The notes under the pieces: generated by a model
The model's database searches: none
The model's input: only the letters and a program-made list of their open reading frames with translations
Told to the model about the DNA's origin: nothing
In this document: piece after piece, positions 1-8,605 of the stretch
Numbering within the stretch: the first letter of the stretch is position 1
How the letters are laid out: every line of letters begins with the position of its first letter
DNA from: Lachnospiraceae bacterium UBA7060
Lineage (GTDB): Bacteria > Bacillota > Clostridia > Lachnospirales > Lachnospiraceae
DNA length: 64,000 nucleotides
Direction: 5' to 3'
NCBI GenBank assembly: GCA_002493835.1
Contig: DLAA01000160.1
Span: 89,495-153,494 of the forward strand
Made by a program: the position numbers and the translations under genes

Positions 1-133
1 CGCGCCCCGCGTGCTCCATGCCAAAATACTGCACTTCATGACCCCTCTTAAGTAATTCTTCCCCAAGTTTAAAAATATAAGTCTCCGATCCGCCGTTGGG
101 GTATAAAAATTTATTGACCATTAAAATCTTCAT
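1..133 (-). CDS. Glycosyltransferase family 4, N-terminal fragment (runs off the window)
   Basis: The 44 visible residues begin MKILMVNKFLYPNGGSETY, the usual N-terminus of GT4 (GT-B fold) enzymes: a first beta strand, then a glycine-rich loop. The ATG at 133 overlaps the TGA of the upstream gene as ATGA, so the two are probably translationally coupled. The rest of the protein, including the donor-binding EX7E region, lies outside the window, so the substrate is unknown. It shows that the glycan operon continues past position 1. Confidence 0.85.
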   Translation of the reverse strand, partial: MKILMVNKFLYPNGGSETYIFKLGEELLKRGHEVQYFGMEHAGR

Positions 134-2079
134 ACGCTCTGTTTTGTACCCTTTCTATCCTCCAAAGACGCACGGCCGGCGGCTTTTTTATAAAGCGCCA
201 GTGTCCGCTCCGTCACATCTTCCCAATTATATTTCCCGCAGATGAAATCCGCGCTCTCCTCCCCCATGCGCCGCACCGCATCCGGGTTATTCAAAAGCCA
301 GGTAAGCTGTTTTCGTAAATCATTCACATCTCCCTTTTTAAAGATCAGTGCTTTATCCTCCACCACTTCGGTGTTCTCATGAATGTCACTGACAAGGCAG
401 CAGTCGCCGTAACTCATGGCCTCAAGAAGCGTCATCGCCATCCCCTCCACATCACTCGGCAGCACAAAAGCGTAGGCGCCCGCATACAGTTCCTCTAAAA
501 CCTGCCCCTGGACAAAATCTGTCATGATGATTCTCTCATCTTTGGCCGCCATACGGTGAATCTGCTCCATATAGGCCATAGCCTGAGAACTGCCTCCGGC
601 GATCACCAGCTTTTTATCTGTCTCGAGCTTTGAAAATGCCTCAATCAAATAGTGCAGCCCCTTCTCCGGCACAATTCTTCCGAGAAACAGGAAATATCCG
701 TCTTTCGACAATCCGTATTTTTCCCCGATCAGGGATGTCCCCTGAGGCGCCGGCCTGCTGATGCCATTGGGGATATAGATAACTTCCCTGTTGTAAGTAT
801 CCGCAAAATACTGCTTTACATTGTTCGACAGCACGATGATCTCATCCGCATATTTGGCCGCCATCCGCTCTCCAAACTTGATCACAAAGGAGGCTAAATT
901 GCCCCACTTTGCCCGCTGCCAGTCAAGGCCGTGAATGGTCACCACAATCTTCCTTTTCAGGAAATGGGGAAGCCAGAGCATGGCGCAGGGGCCCTCCGCA
1001 TGATAATGAATCACATCATAATGATGGAAAAGCGCCATAATGGTCGCGATAAAGGAATAGACAATGGCATTTAAACTGCTCCGTCTAAAGGTTGGCACAA
1101 TATAAACGCGGATGCCCTTATAGAATTTACGCCCTTTAAAGCCGTACTCCTGATCGTATTTTTTCCCGGAGACATGATGGCCGAACCGATTGTAGGCATC
1201 TACCCGGTGCCCTCTTTCTGCCATGCGCACGGCAAGCTCTTCCACCACTACCTCCACGCCTCCTTCTCTCGAAGGAATCCGTTTATGGCCAATCATAGCA
1301 ATGTGCATTCCCCGCCTGCGGTTTTGCCTTAAGTTTTTCCCCTCTCTGTAGACATAGTATAAAAATGCAAAGTTTGTGTTAAGGTATCGGGGCAGCATGC
1401 GCTTCGGCTCCCGCAAAATCCGAAATACCCATTCCATACAAAGTCTCTGCATCCACCTGGGCGCCCGCTTCGTGGTTCCCGCTGTAAAGTCGAAGGCAGC
1501 ACCTACTCCCAGCATCAGCGCCTTTATTTTATGCTGATGTTCATACATCCACCACTCCTGCTTGGGTGCCCCGAGAGCCACCCACAGAAAATCCGCCCCG
1601 CTCTCATTAATATGGCGGATAATTTCCTCGTCCTCCTGTTTTGTCAGCTCCCGGAAGGGAGGCGAATACATACCGGCAATCTGCAGCTTCGGATAGCGTC
1701 TGAGCAGCGCAGCCCGCAGCGCCTCAAGGGTTGCCTCCGTACTTCCATAGAAATAATGACGGTATCCCGTCTTCTGTGACAGATCAAGAATGGCCGGCAT
1801 CAAATCAGGCCCCGGCACCCTCCTGGCTTCTGGAAATCCTCTCTTTTTGCTGACGATGGACAAAGGCTGTCCGTCAGGAAGAGCCATTGCCCCGCTGTTC
1901 TGCACATTGCGGTAGGCCTTATCCCGGTATGCCATCACTGTAGTATGCACGTTGGAGACACAGATATAAGCTCCTTTCAACTCCTCCAGATTTTCCGTGA
2001 TGTAGGAGATAGTATCCTCCATATTTGTGACATTGATATTGGTTCCCAGTATTTTACAGTAGGTCAATTCATTTTTCAT
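130..2079 (-). CDS. Fusion glycosyltransferase: WecG/TagA/CpsF (GT26) domain plus GT4 domain
   Basis: Two complete glycosyltransferases are in one reading frame of about 650 residues. Residues 1 to about 245 are GT26: NVHTTVM, ALPDGQP, the GPDLM segment, FYGS and GAPKQEWW are the family landmarks. These enzymes usually add the second sugar to an undecaprenyl-diphosphate-linked sugar. From about residue 258 (MHIAMIGHKRIPSREGG) a GT4 domain begins and ends with a DVEGMAMTLLEAMSYG donor-site motif. The ATG at 2079 is preferred: GGAGG lies 9 bases upstream, whereas the in-frame GTG at 2085 is only 3 bases away. The gene overlaps the upstream polymerase-like gene by 11 bases. An internal ATG near 1308 has a GGCGGGGA sequence in front and could give a separate GT4 product. 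A fusion would carry out two consecutive transfers on the membrane face. Confidence 0.88.
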   Translation of the reverse strand: MKNELTYCKILGTNINVTNMEDTISYITENLEELKGAYICVSNVHTTVMAYRDKAYRNVQNSGAMALPDGQPLSIVSKKRGFPEARRVPGPDLMPAILDLSQKTGYRHYFYGSTEATLEALRAALLRRYPKLQIAGMYSPPFRELTKQEDEEIIRHINESGADFLWVALGAPKQEWWMYEHQHKIKALMLGVGAAFDFTAGTTKRAPRWMQRLCMEWVFRILREPKRMLPRYLNTNFAFLYYVYREGKNLRQNRRRGMHIAMIGHKRIPSREGGVEVVVEELAVRMAERGHRVDAYNRFGHHVSGKKYDQEYGFKGRKFYKGIRVYIVPTFRRSSLNAIVYSFIATIMALFHHYDVIHYHAEGPCAMLWLPHFLKRKIVVTIHGLDWQRAKWGNLASFVIKFGERMAAKYADEIIVLSNNVKQYFADTYNREVIYIPNGISRPAPQGTSLIGEKYGLSKDGYFLFLGRIVPEKGLHYLIEAFSKLETDKKLVIAGGSSQAMAYMEQIHRMAAKDERIIMTDFVQGQVLEELYAGAYAFVLPSDVEGMAMTLLEAMSYGDCCLVSDIHENTEVVEDKALIFKKGDVNDLRKQLTWLLNNPDAVRRMGEESADFICGKYNWEDVTERTLALYKKAAGRASLEDRKGTKQSV

Positions 2080-3667
2080 ACCCACAAACCTCCGTAACCG
2101 CCATGGCCGCCTTCTTTCGAAAACTGCCCAGACACAGACAAAACACCGCCGCCAGAAAGCCGCCGATCAGCACACTGCCCACTCCATAACGCGCCGTTTC
2201 CAGTTTTACGGCTTCGCCGGACACAATCTGCATAGGCGTCTTTGCATCCACATAGTTCATAACCCGGAAGCCCTCATAGGCCGGATCAGCAGTACTCTCC
2301 AAGTAGACTGAAGTCTCCTCAAGACCATCCGTATAAACCCTGGGCACCACATAACCCGCCGGCTCCTGGTAGAGCAGAGCACACAGGAGTCCGCCCAAAA
2401 CCGCGCCTGCCGCTGCCGCACCAAGAACCTTTCTCCTATGACCACTGTAATAAACACGCACACGCAGGAGCATCCGTTCCGGCAGTCCGGCAAAAGGAAT
2501 CGTGATCCGCTTTCCTGAAAACTGGGGAAACAGGCAATACTCTTTTTCCCCCTCCTTTGGCAAAAACAAAAGCGCCCCCAAGAACAAAAGAGTGATATTT
2601 TTAAAGGATGTATTAAATAAAAGCTGTTCTGTCCAGCCAGCGGCCAAAAAGCACACCAAAATCACAAGCTCTCTCGTGCGCTGCTTATAAGTGTCATAGA
2701 ACAGCAGGATAAAATAGCCCAGAAGAATAATCACCGTAGGGACAAGGCCATAGTTGATATAGCACCAGACATAGGAATTATCTAACGTCATAGCAGAGCT
2801 GACCACCTTGGAAATATCCGCCCCGAACAGGCTTCTGTATTCCGACTTCAAAAACTGCTCCGCCAGCCAGATTCTCGTATTCAGCATAAAATTCAGCTTC
2901 TGCACAATATCGCTGTAGGGATTCCAGCTGAGATAAAAAGGTACCACGAAGGACAAAAACAGACAAAGCGGCAGCACCAGATTGGCGAGGATTTTCTCCA
3001 AAAAACAAAATTTGGGACGATATTTCACATAAAGACATCCCGTCAGAAGAACTGCCACAATGCCAAAGCCTGTATAGCTGATAGAGTAGAAAAAAACCAA
3101 AAAATTCCCGCCCATCAGCAAAAAATAGGCCTTCCATCCATACCGCTCCTCCATTTCCAAAATCAGCAGCGCACAGAGCATCAGATACGTGATATGCAGG
3201 ATATTCGGATGGGTGAATCCCAAACTCCACCGAAAAATATGTCCCATCCCCAGCTTCGCGTGTACCCGGTAAACCGTGTGTTCCAGTCGAAAAAAAGAAA
3301 AAATGGACAGTACTACAGCGCAGGCTGACCACACCCACAAGGCGATGGGAATCAGTTTTTTGACTGATATCCCCTTCATGCCAAGCACAGTGAAAGCCAC
3401 AAAAAAAATGGCAAGCTGATGAGATGACAGATATATCACTGCAGTCAGCCCCAAAAAGAGAATCTGAAAAACGGCCTGCCTTTTTGTGTAAGGCGTAAGC
3501 AGGAGCTTCAAAAGCCCCAAAAGCATCGCCGGCACCATCAGAAGATAAAAAAGTTTCTGCCCTTGATAAAATCCCAGCCCCTTTGCCAGAGACAGCAGAA
3601 TGAAAAAACCGTAAAATAACGCCTCCTGTATATTGATTGTTCTTTCGTACTGTCTATATCGCTCCAT
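2069..3667 (-). CDS. O-antigen polymerase/ligase-like membrane protein (Wzy candidate) with an extra C-terminal two-TM module
   Basis: This polytopic protein of about 532 residues has around ten hydrophobic segments and a long extracytoplasmic loop near the middle, the layout of Wzy polymerases and O-antigen ligases. Their sequence is poorly conserved, so the call rests on topology and context. After about residue 400 there is an unusual addition: a basic stretch, a TM segment (KVLGAAAAGAVLGGLLCALL), an outside stretch of about 70 residues and a final TM segment. The start is one of two adjacent ATGs at 3670 and 3667. The second lies 7 bases after GGAGG and overlaps the upstream TGA by one base. 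No catalytic residues can be assigned. Confidence 0.72.
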   Translation of the reverse strand: MERYRQYERTINIQEALFYGFFILLSLAKGLGFYQGQKLFYLLMVPAMLLGLLKLLLTPYTKRQAVFQILFLGLTAVIYLSSHQLAIFFVAFTVLGMKGISVKKLIPIALWVWSACAVVLSIFSFFRLEHTVYRVHAKLGMGHIFRWSLGFTHPNILHITYLMLCALLILEMEERYGWKAYFLLMGGNFLVFFYSISYTGFGIVAVLLTGCLYVKYRPKFCFLEKILANLVLPLCLFLSFVVPFYLSWNPYSDIVQKLNFMLNTRIWLAEQFLKSEYRSLFGADISKVVSSAMTLDNSYVWCYINYGLVPTVIILLGYFILLFYDTYKQRTRELVILVCFLAAGWTEQLLFNTSFKNITLLFLGALLFLPKEGEKEYCLFPQFSGKRITIPFAGLPERMLLRVRVYYSGHRRKVLGAAAAGAVLGGLLCALLYQEPAGYVVPRVYTDGLEETSVYLESTADPAYEGFRVMNYVDAKTPMQIVSGEAVKLETARYGVGSVLIGGFLAAVFCLCLGSFRKKAAMAVTEVCGYEK

Positions 3668-4773
3668 CATAAAACCTCCAATGCCGGACCAAGGGACCAG
3701 GGATACGTGCCATAACGCTGCGGATAACAGGAAAAGCCCTCGCACTCCCCGGAGCAATTGTATACAAAGCCGTTTTTGACTGATTTCTCCAGAGCGCGGC
3801 GTCCTTCCTGCAAGGCATTCCTGTAGTTCTCACCCACCAGGATACCGGAGTCTATCCCCTGCCCGAGGGCAGCACATATCATTCCCGTGGCGGAAGTATC
3901 CGCCGGTCCCTCCAAGGCCCCCAGCTGCCAAGAAAAATATCCGTCCTGTCTCTGGTATACTAAAGAAGCATCCACAAGAGCAATACAGCGCTCGCTCAAC
4001 CGCTCTCTCCCATATGTTGAGGACATACAGCCCATCATGCCGCGGAGAAGCCACCCGACGGCCCTTCCCCAGCCAATGATACCATATTTACAGCCATCCG
4101 ACGAGTCATAACCATGATAGGGCAGTCCTGCAGCACTGTCCATGCCGTAGGACAAATAATTCACGATCTGCCGGAGCGCCAGCTCCCTATACTCCTGCTT
4201 TCCAAAAATCTCACCGTAACGATAAAGAAAAGGACAAGCAAGGCCAATACTATCCACAAAAACTGTTTTCTCCCCGTAAACCGGCCGGTAAATCAAACTC
4301 CCCGCCCCATCCTTCGGATGTTCCACAGCAAAAGCCGCCAGTCTGTCAAGCGCCGTCCTAATCTTTGGGACGGGCAGACTGCCAAAAAGCGCTGATGATC
4401 CTCCCTGTATTTCCAGGTAGACATTTAACAGCGTTTCCCCCGCCAGAAGATCATCCACAACGACAATAGGCATGTCGTTCTTAAACCATCTCGAATAATA
4501 AGCTGTAAGCGCGCTCTCAATCGTTCCAGCCATAAGCTCCTCTTCCTGAGAAGCCCCTGTTTCCCCGGCTGTGCCTTTCGCCGCGAGTTCCCCCCTGCAA
4601 TGCCACAGTCCCGCCGCAAGAAGCGCCGTCGGCCAGAAGATCAAATCCTCGCCTGCCACCTTTCTGTGGAGAAAGAATTTTTTGATTAGATAACTGCATT
4701 TTGCCCGCAAATCAAAGACGCTATACTGCAGCAGATCTTTACAGGCATTCTCCATCATAGGAATTTTATTCAT
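3667..4773 (-). CDS. GH88/GH105-like glycoside hydrolase (unsaturated uronyl hydrolase family)
   Basis: About 368 residues with the (alpha/alpha)6-barrel signatures of the YteR/YesR family: VFVDSIGLACPFLYRYG, with the Asp expected in the active site, then PYHGYDSSDG and GWGRAVGWLLRGM. Characterised relatives hydrate unsaturated uronic acids released by polysaccharide lyases. There is no signal peptide, so the protein should be cytoplasmic. The ATG at 4773 is chosen because GGGAGG sits 5 bases upstream; an earlier Met at 4818 lacks such a site. It overlaps the flippase gene upstream by 8 bases. A degradative family inside a biosynthetic operon is odd. It may edit or recycle uronate-containing intermediates, or have a different substrate. 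Confidence 0.75.
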   Translation of the reverse strand: MNKIPMMENACKDLLQYSVFDLRAKCSYLIKKFFLHRKVAGEDLIFWPTALLAAGLWHCRGELAAKGTAGETGASQEEELMAGTIESALTAYYSRWFKNDMPIVVVDDLLAGETLLNVYLEIQGGSSALFGSLPVPKIRTALDRLAAFAVEHPKDGAGSLIYRPVYGEKTVFVDSIGLACPFLYRYGEIFGKQEYRELALRQIVNYLSYGMDSAAGLPYHGYDSSDGCKYGIIGWGRAVGWLLRGMMGCMSSTYGRERLSERCIALVDASLVYQRQDGYFSWQLGALEGPADTSATGMICAALGQGIDSGILVGENYRNALQEGRRALEKSVKNGFVYNCSGECEGFSCYPQRYGTYPWSLGPALEVL

Positions 4774-6343
4774 CCAGGCCTCCCTTCCGGGATCCATTTC
4801 CCAAAGAAATTTTTGCAAGCGCAGGTACTCTTGCCGCGATCACATCCCACAGATAGGCAAATTCTTCAGTTTTGTGAAACACCGCCAGAAATACCAGATT
4901 GTAGATCAAGGTAATGACAAGTATCATGAAAACAAAGGTCCAAAGCGTGACCTCCTCCATAATCAACCGGCGAATCGGCGTGACGGCAGCCCCGACTGCC
5001 AGAATCACCCCGATATACTTTAGGGAATCTTTAAAATAAGCCCCCGGCTTTTTTTCAAAGCAGACCCGGTAAATAATTCCCGGGCGGATCAGATTTGCCA
5101 GAACACCTGACACAAGCGTTCCCACATAGACACCTGTCACGCCTATTTTTAAGACCAGTGCAACGGAAACCACCAGATTGAGAGCCCCCTGCACCAGAGG
5201 CAGATATCTGTCCTGCTCAAAAAGCCCCGAAGCAATCTTAAAGTTCAGAAGTACTGTACGGCCTCCCTTTAGATAGAAATCCATCACCAAAAGCGTCACT
5301 GTCATCTGCGGAAGCGTCCATCCTTCATTTTTCAGCCACACCCCGCCGATAAAGGGGGAGAGCAGATGGAAAAAGCCCACCGCACCAAACCCAAAGAGCC
5401 AGCAGGCAAAAAAACGATATACTTTGAAGAGAATATACTGTCTCTCTTTCGACTCCGTTGCCACCACATTGCCAAAGCCAGATATCACGGAATCAAAGAT
5501 AATATTTACAAAGTTTCCTACATAGGTGATGATGTAGACATAGTTATCCACAACTGCTGCGGTATCCACATTGACAAAGGAGGCGATAATGATCTTATCT
5601 GTCTGCAGCCTTGCTACATCTCCAACCTTGTGGCAGATGAGTGCCTTCGTCTTGACGGCAACCACCTGAGTCTCCTCCGTCGTCAGCTTCGCCGCATCCT
5701 TATCCCTCAAATATGGATACATTCTGTTTAAATATATTGTCACGAAGACTTTCTGCAGCAGCTCCACCACAGACTGTGCCAGAAGATAAAAAAGAAAGTT
5801 GCGGAAAAGCAGCAGAACAGTGATCTGCACGGCAGCCGTGGCAAGCTTTGTCAGGGTTGTAATATTCGTCTGAATATAGTTTTTCTGCTCAGCGTTCACC
5901 AGACTGTACTTGTAGGTAACAAAATAACTGATCACCGTGTTGAACAGGAACAGATAATAGTACAGCACAAGCTCTCCTGCTGTCAGAGAACCGGGATTTT
6001 TCAGAATATATTTCAAAAACGGGGAGACAGCAATTCCCAGAACCGCAATCACGCCCGCAATGGTCAGATAGGCTTTCTTGTAAAAGCGCATATAGGACTT
6101 GATTTTTTCAATGTTGTGCTCCGCCACAGGCTTATAGAGACTGTAGTTTAGGGCCGTACCGATCCCCAGCTCCGTCAGGGACAGCACACTCAGGATATCC
6201 GTATAGACGCCGTTTACCCCCGACAATGTCTTTCCCAGCACATAGATAAAAATCGTCCTCTGCACGAAATTGACAAGCAGAATCGCAAGATTGCTGATAT
6301 ATCCAAATATGATGTTTTTTCCGGCTTTTTGTATTCTGCCCAT
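4766..6343 (-). CDS. Polysaccharide flippase, Wzx/MATE-MOP type
   Basis: About 525 residues with 12 or more hydrophobic segments. The N-terminus, MGRIQKAGKNIIFGYISN, resembles that of Wzx-type flippases of Firmicutes. These proteins move undecaprenyl-diphosphate-linked repeat units across the cytoplasmic membrane. The start at 6343 matches relatives and lies 4 bases after the upstream stop. In-frame Mets at 6370 and further upstream would overlap the pyruvyl transferase gene and have weak ribosome sites. Together with the polymerase candidates and the priming transferase it forms a Wzx/Wzy-type assembly route. Confidence 0.85.
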   Translation of the reverse strand: MGRIQKAGKNIIFGYISNLAILLVNFVQRTIFIYVLGKTLSGVNGVYTDILSVLSLTELGIGTALNYSLYKPVAEHNIEKIKSYMRFYKKAYLTIAGVIAVLGIAVSPFLKYILKNPGSLTAGELVLYYYLFLFNTVISYFVTYKYSLVNAEQKNYIQTNITTLTKLATAAVQITVLLLFRNFLFYLLAQSVVELLQKVFVTIYLNRMYPYLRDKDAAKLTTEETQVVAVKTKALICHKVGDVARLQTDKIIIASFVNVDTAAVVDNYVYIITYVGNFVNIIFDSVISGFGNVVATESKERQYILFKVYRFFACWLFGFGAVGFFHLLSPFIGGVWLKNEGWTLPQMTVTLLVMDFYLKGGRTVLLNFKIASGLFEQDRYLPLVQGALNLVVSVALVLKIGVTGVYVGTLVSGVLANLIRPGIIYRVCFEKKPGAYFKDSLKYIGVILAVGAAVTPIRRLIMEEVTLWTFVFMILVITLIYNLVFLAVFHKTEEFAYLWDVIAARVPALAKISLGNGSRKGGLDE

Positions 6344-6347
6344 AGTT

Positions 6348-7544
6348 TCATTCACTCTGATGTAAGTCATTCCACAGCCTGCGGATCTCATCTCCCGCCT
6401 GCGCCGCTCTCCTGCAATACTCTGGCATGATCTCCTTAAGCCTTCCCCGGATCTCATCTTCCCTGTCCATCATCCACTCAAAAGCCTCGATCAGCTCTTC
6501 TGAATGGGAGAGCGCCTGTACCGGCAGCACATAATGTGCCGAATCGCCAAAAAGATCCTTCGCAATGCCTCTGGCCTTCACGGAGTAGCCCACTACCAAC
6601 GTGGGAACCATGGAAGAATAAGCCGCGATGGTGGCATGTGTTCTCGCTCCGATGAAAGCCCTGCACTTGGAAATCACATACTTGATTTTCTGGCAGGACA
6701 TATCTTCAAACTGTACAACCCTGTCGTTGCCCTGATAGACACTGTACAGTTCGTGTATAGTCAGTCTGTCGTCATTATGCTTCCACATCACATGGGGAAT
6801 CAACGCGATATGACAGTCGGTAGTCTCCAAAATGCGATCAATTAATTTCCGATAATTTTCTATTGTTATTCCATCTTTTTCTTCATATCTGATGATCATC
6901 GGGCTGATATTGATGCCGATGGTGTTTCCCTCGCTGAATCCGTAGGGAAGCTTTACAGCCTCCGCCTGCAGCGCAAAGGCCGGATCCGGAAACTGTTTCA
7001 CATTCTCCGTAATTCCCGCCTCCAAAAGCGCCTGTGTCGTGATGGACTCCCGGGGCGTAATCAGTGCATAGCGCCGCATATCCTCCACCACCTCCGGCTC
7101 TTTCAAAAGCGCCGGCTCCAGAGAGCACCCCCATAGAACGGTCTTTGCCCCCGCGCGGTTAAAAGCGCTGTTGGCGGTGACCGCCTCCTTTCTGGAAAGC
7201 TCGTAGCAATACATATCTCCTCCGATAGAGAGATAGAGAGGCGCAAGGTCCTTTCCCATCACCTCCCGAAACCGGTATCTCATAAAAGATTCAGGATCCT
7301 TGAATATCTTCCGCCAGGCATAGTACCACACGTGGGCAAAAAAATGTTCCGCAATCTTTCTCTCCTGTAAAATATCACAGAGGGTTCCGACCGAGTAATG
7401 TCTGTCTTCCTGCTCGCTGTTCGTCACAAGAAGCTTTGGAATCTCCTCTATCATATGGCAGGTGCTGTTGACAATCGCCTCACAGCCGTGGTTGCCGCTG
7501 CCGCCATGTAAATACATGACAAGTTTGTCATTTTTCCAATCCAT
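6348..7544 (-). CDS. Polysaccharide pyruvyl transferase family protein
   Basis: The N-terminal LHGGSGNHGCEAIV loop and the C-terminal GARTHATIAAYSSMVP and VGYSVKARGIA segments mark the CsaB/WcaK-type pyruvyl transferase superfamily. Members use phosphoenolpyruvate to add ketal pyruvate to sugars, and some are glycosyltransferase-like. The start is uncertain. The frame opens with an ATG at 7610, but that codon lies at the expected transcription start of the candidate promoter at 7612-7640. The ATG at 7544 (MDWKNDK), with GGTGAG just upstream and close to the conserved LHGG loop, is preferred. The product is about 398 residues. Pyruvylation would add negative charge to the glycan. Confidence 0.82.
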   Translation of the reverse strand: MDWKNDKLVMYLHGGSGNHGCEAIVNSTCHMIEEIPKLLVTNSEQEDRHYSVGTLCDILQERKIAEHFFAHVWYYAWRKIFKDPESFMRYRFREVMGKDLAPLYLSIGGDMYCYELSRKEAVTANSAFNRAGAKTVLWGCSLEPALLKEPEVVEDMRRYALITPRESITTQALLEAGITENVKQFPDPAFALQAEAVKLPYGFSEGNTIGINISPMIIRYEEKDGITIENYRKLIDRILETTDCHIALIPHVMWKHNDDRLTIHELYSVYQGNDRVVQFEDMSCQKIKYVISKCRAFIGARTHATIAAYSSMVPTLVVGYSVKARGIAKDLFGDSAHYVLPVQALSHSEELIEAFEWMMDREDEIRGRLKEIMPEYCRRAAQAGDEIRRLWNDLHQSE

Positions 7545-7611
7545 GTTGCTCACCATACGCATCCCTGATTTCCACAGTAACGATACTACAATTTTTCTAT
7601 TATTTACCATA

Positions 7612-7640
7612 AGTATACCATTCTATTGAAAGATAGTAAA
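7612..7640 (-). promoter_or_regulatory. Candidate sigma-A promoter inside the glycan operon
   Basis: Read on the minus strand, TTTACT (7635-7640) and TATACT (7612-7617) are separated by exactly 17 bases. They lie in the short gap between the GT11 gene and the pyruvyl transferase gene. The match is 4/6 for the -35 and 5/6 for the -10. The predicted start is near 7605, which would give a leader of about 60 bases to the ATG at 7544. Confidence 0.45.
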
Positions 7641-7669
7641 CGGCATAACAAATTTCGTTACCTATATCA

Positions 7670-8581
7670 TCAAATAACTCTTCCCTCCGGCGTCACAAGC
7701 GTCCATCCTTTCCACAGCTTTTTCATCTCTTCCGGCACACAAATCTGTGAGTTTTTCTGGATAGAAGGCCGTATCATCACCTTGTCATTGCTCCCATTTA
7801 GACGGGCTCCCCAAAAACTGAAGGTACTGTTGGCACAAATATTATACTTGCAGCAGCTCATCAGCTGCATATCATAAAAGCTTCCCTCTCCCCGGTTCCA
7901 GTCAACAATCCGATACTCTGGCCCCGGATAATGGGCACGGGCATACTCTAAATCATCCGAAAAAACATAAAAAATCACCCTGGACTGCCGCTCCTTCACA
8001 TACCTGACAGAAGTGTCATAATATTCTTCTGTACAGATACCGCCAAACATCGCTACATTGGCGGCATCCAGATAATCCCCTCTGCGGATATGAATGCTGG
8101 CCGAAGGCTGACTGCTCAGCTCCTCCATCGCCTCGCGGTTTCTCCGGTCAGCGCTGATGGGAAAACGGATTTCTTTCCGAAGCTTCTCCAAAATATCCGA
8201 GTAATATGCCTCACAGGCCCAGTATCCCACAAGATAACGTCTATGCCAGTCAAAAATCTGCGGATGAAACATTTCCGACTCCTCAAAGAGAAACCCCTTT
8301 TCCGGCAGAAATCTTTTCTTGAGTTTCTCTACAAGGCCCGCTTTCTCCTCATAGCCTCTCCCCAGCAGAGACCGCACCTCCTCCTTAGAAACCACTCGCA
8401 TGGGAAGATCCACAAAATCCGAGAGCGCAAACCGTCTAGGCGCCGCCGCCTGAGTCTGTGAAGCCTGTGAAAACCAGGAAATATCCAGGCCGGCCTTTGT
8501 CCCAATGCTCTGAAATTTTCTGTACAGAGCGTACTGCTGCAGCTGATTGCCCAAACCGCCCATGACTCTTATAATAACCAT
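7670..8581 (-). CDS. GT11 family glycosyltransferase (alpha-1,2-fucosyltransferase-like)
   Basis: 303 residues. The GT11 landmarks are clear: MVIIRVMGGLGNQLQQYALY at the N-terminus, the HIRRGDY donor-binding motif near residue 163, FYVFSDD, and NSTFSFWGARL near the C-terminus. GT11 enzymes usually transfer L-fucose from GDP-fucose to galactose O-2. No GDP-fucose synthesis gene is present in the window, so the donor must come from elsewhere or differ. GGGG lies 8 bases upstream of the ATG at 8581. It is one of three GT11-like genes here. Confidence 0.87.
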   Translation of the reverse strand: MVIIRVMGGLGNQLQQYALYRKFQSIGTKAGLDISWFSQASQTQAAAPRRFALSDFVDLPMRVVSKEEVRSLLGRGYEEKAGLVEKLKKRFLPEKGFLFEESEMFHPQIFDWHRRYLVGYWACEAYYSDILEKLRKEIRFPISADRRNREAMEELSSQPSASIHIRRGDYLDAANVAMFGGICTEEYYDTSVRYVKERQSRVIFYVFSDDLEYARAHYPGPEYRIVDWNRGEGSFYDMQLMSCCKYNICANSTFSFWGARLNGSNDKVMIRPSIQKNSQICVPEEMKKLWKGWTLVTPEGRVI

Positions 8582-8605
8582 TCTCTTTTCCCCGCTTTTT
8601 TGACA

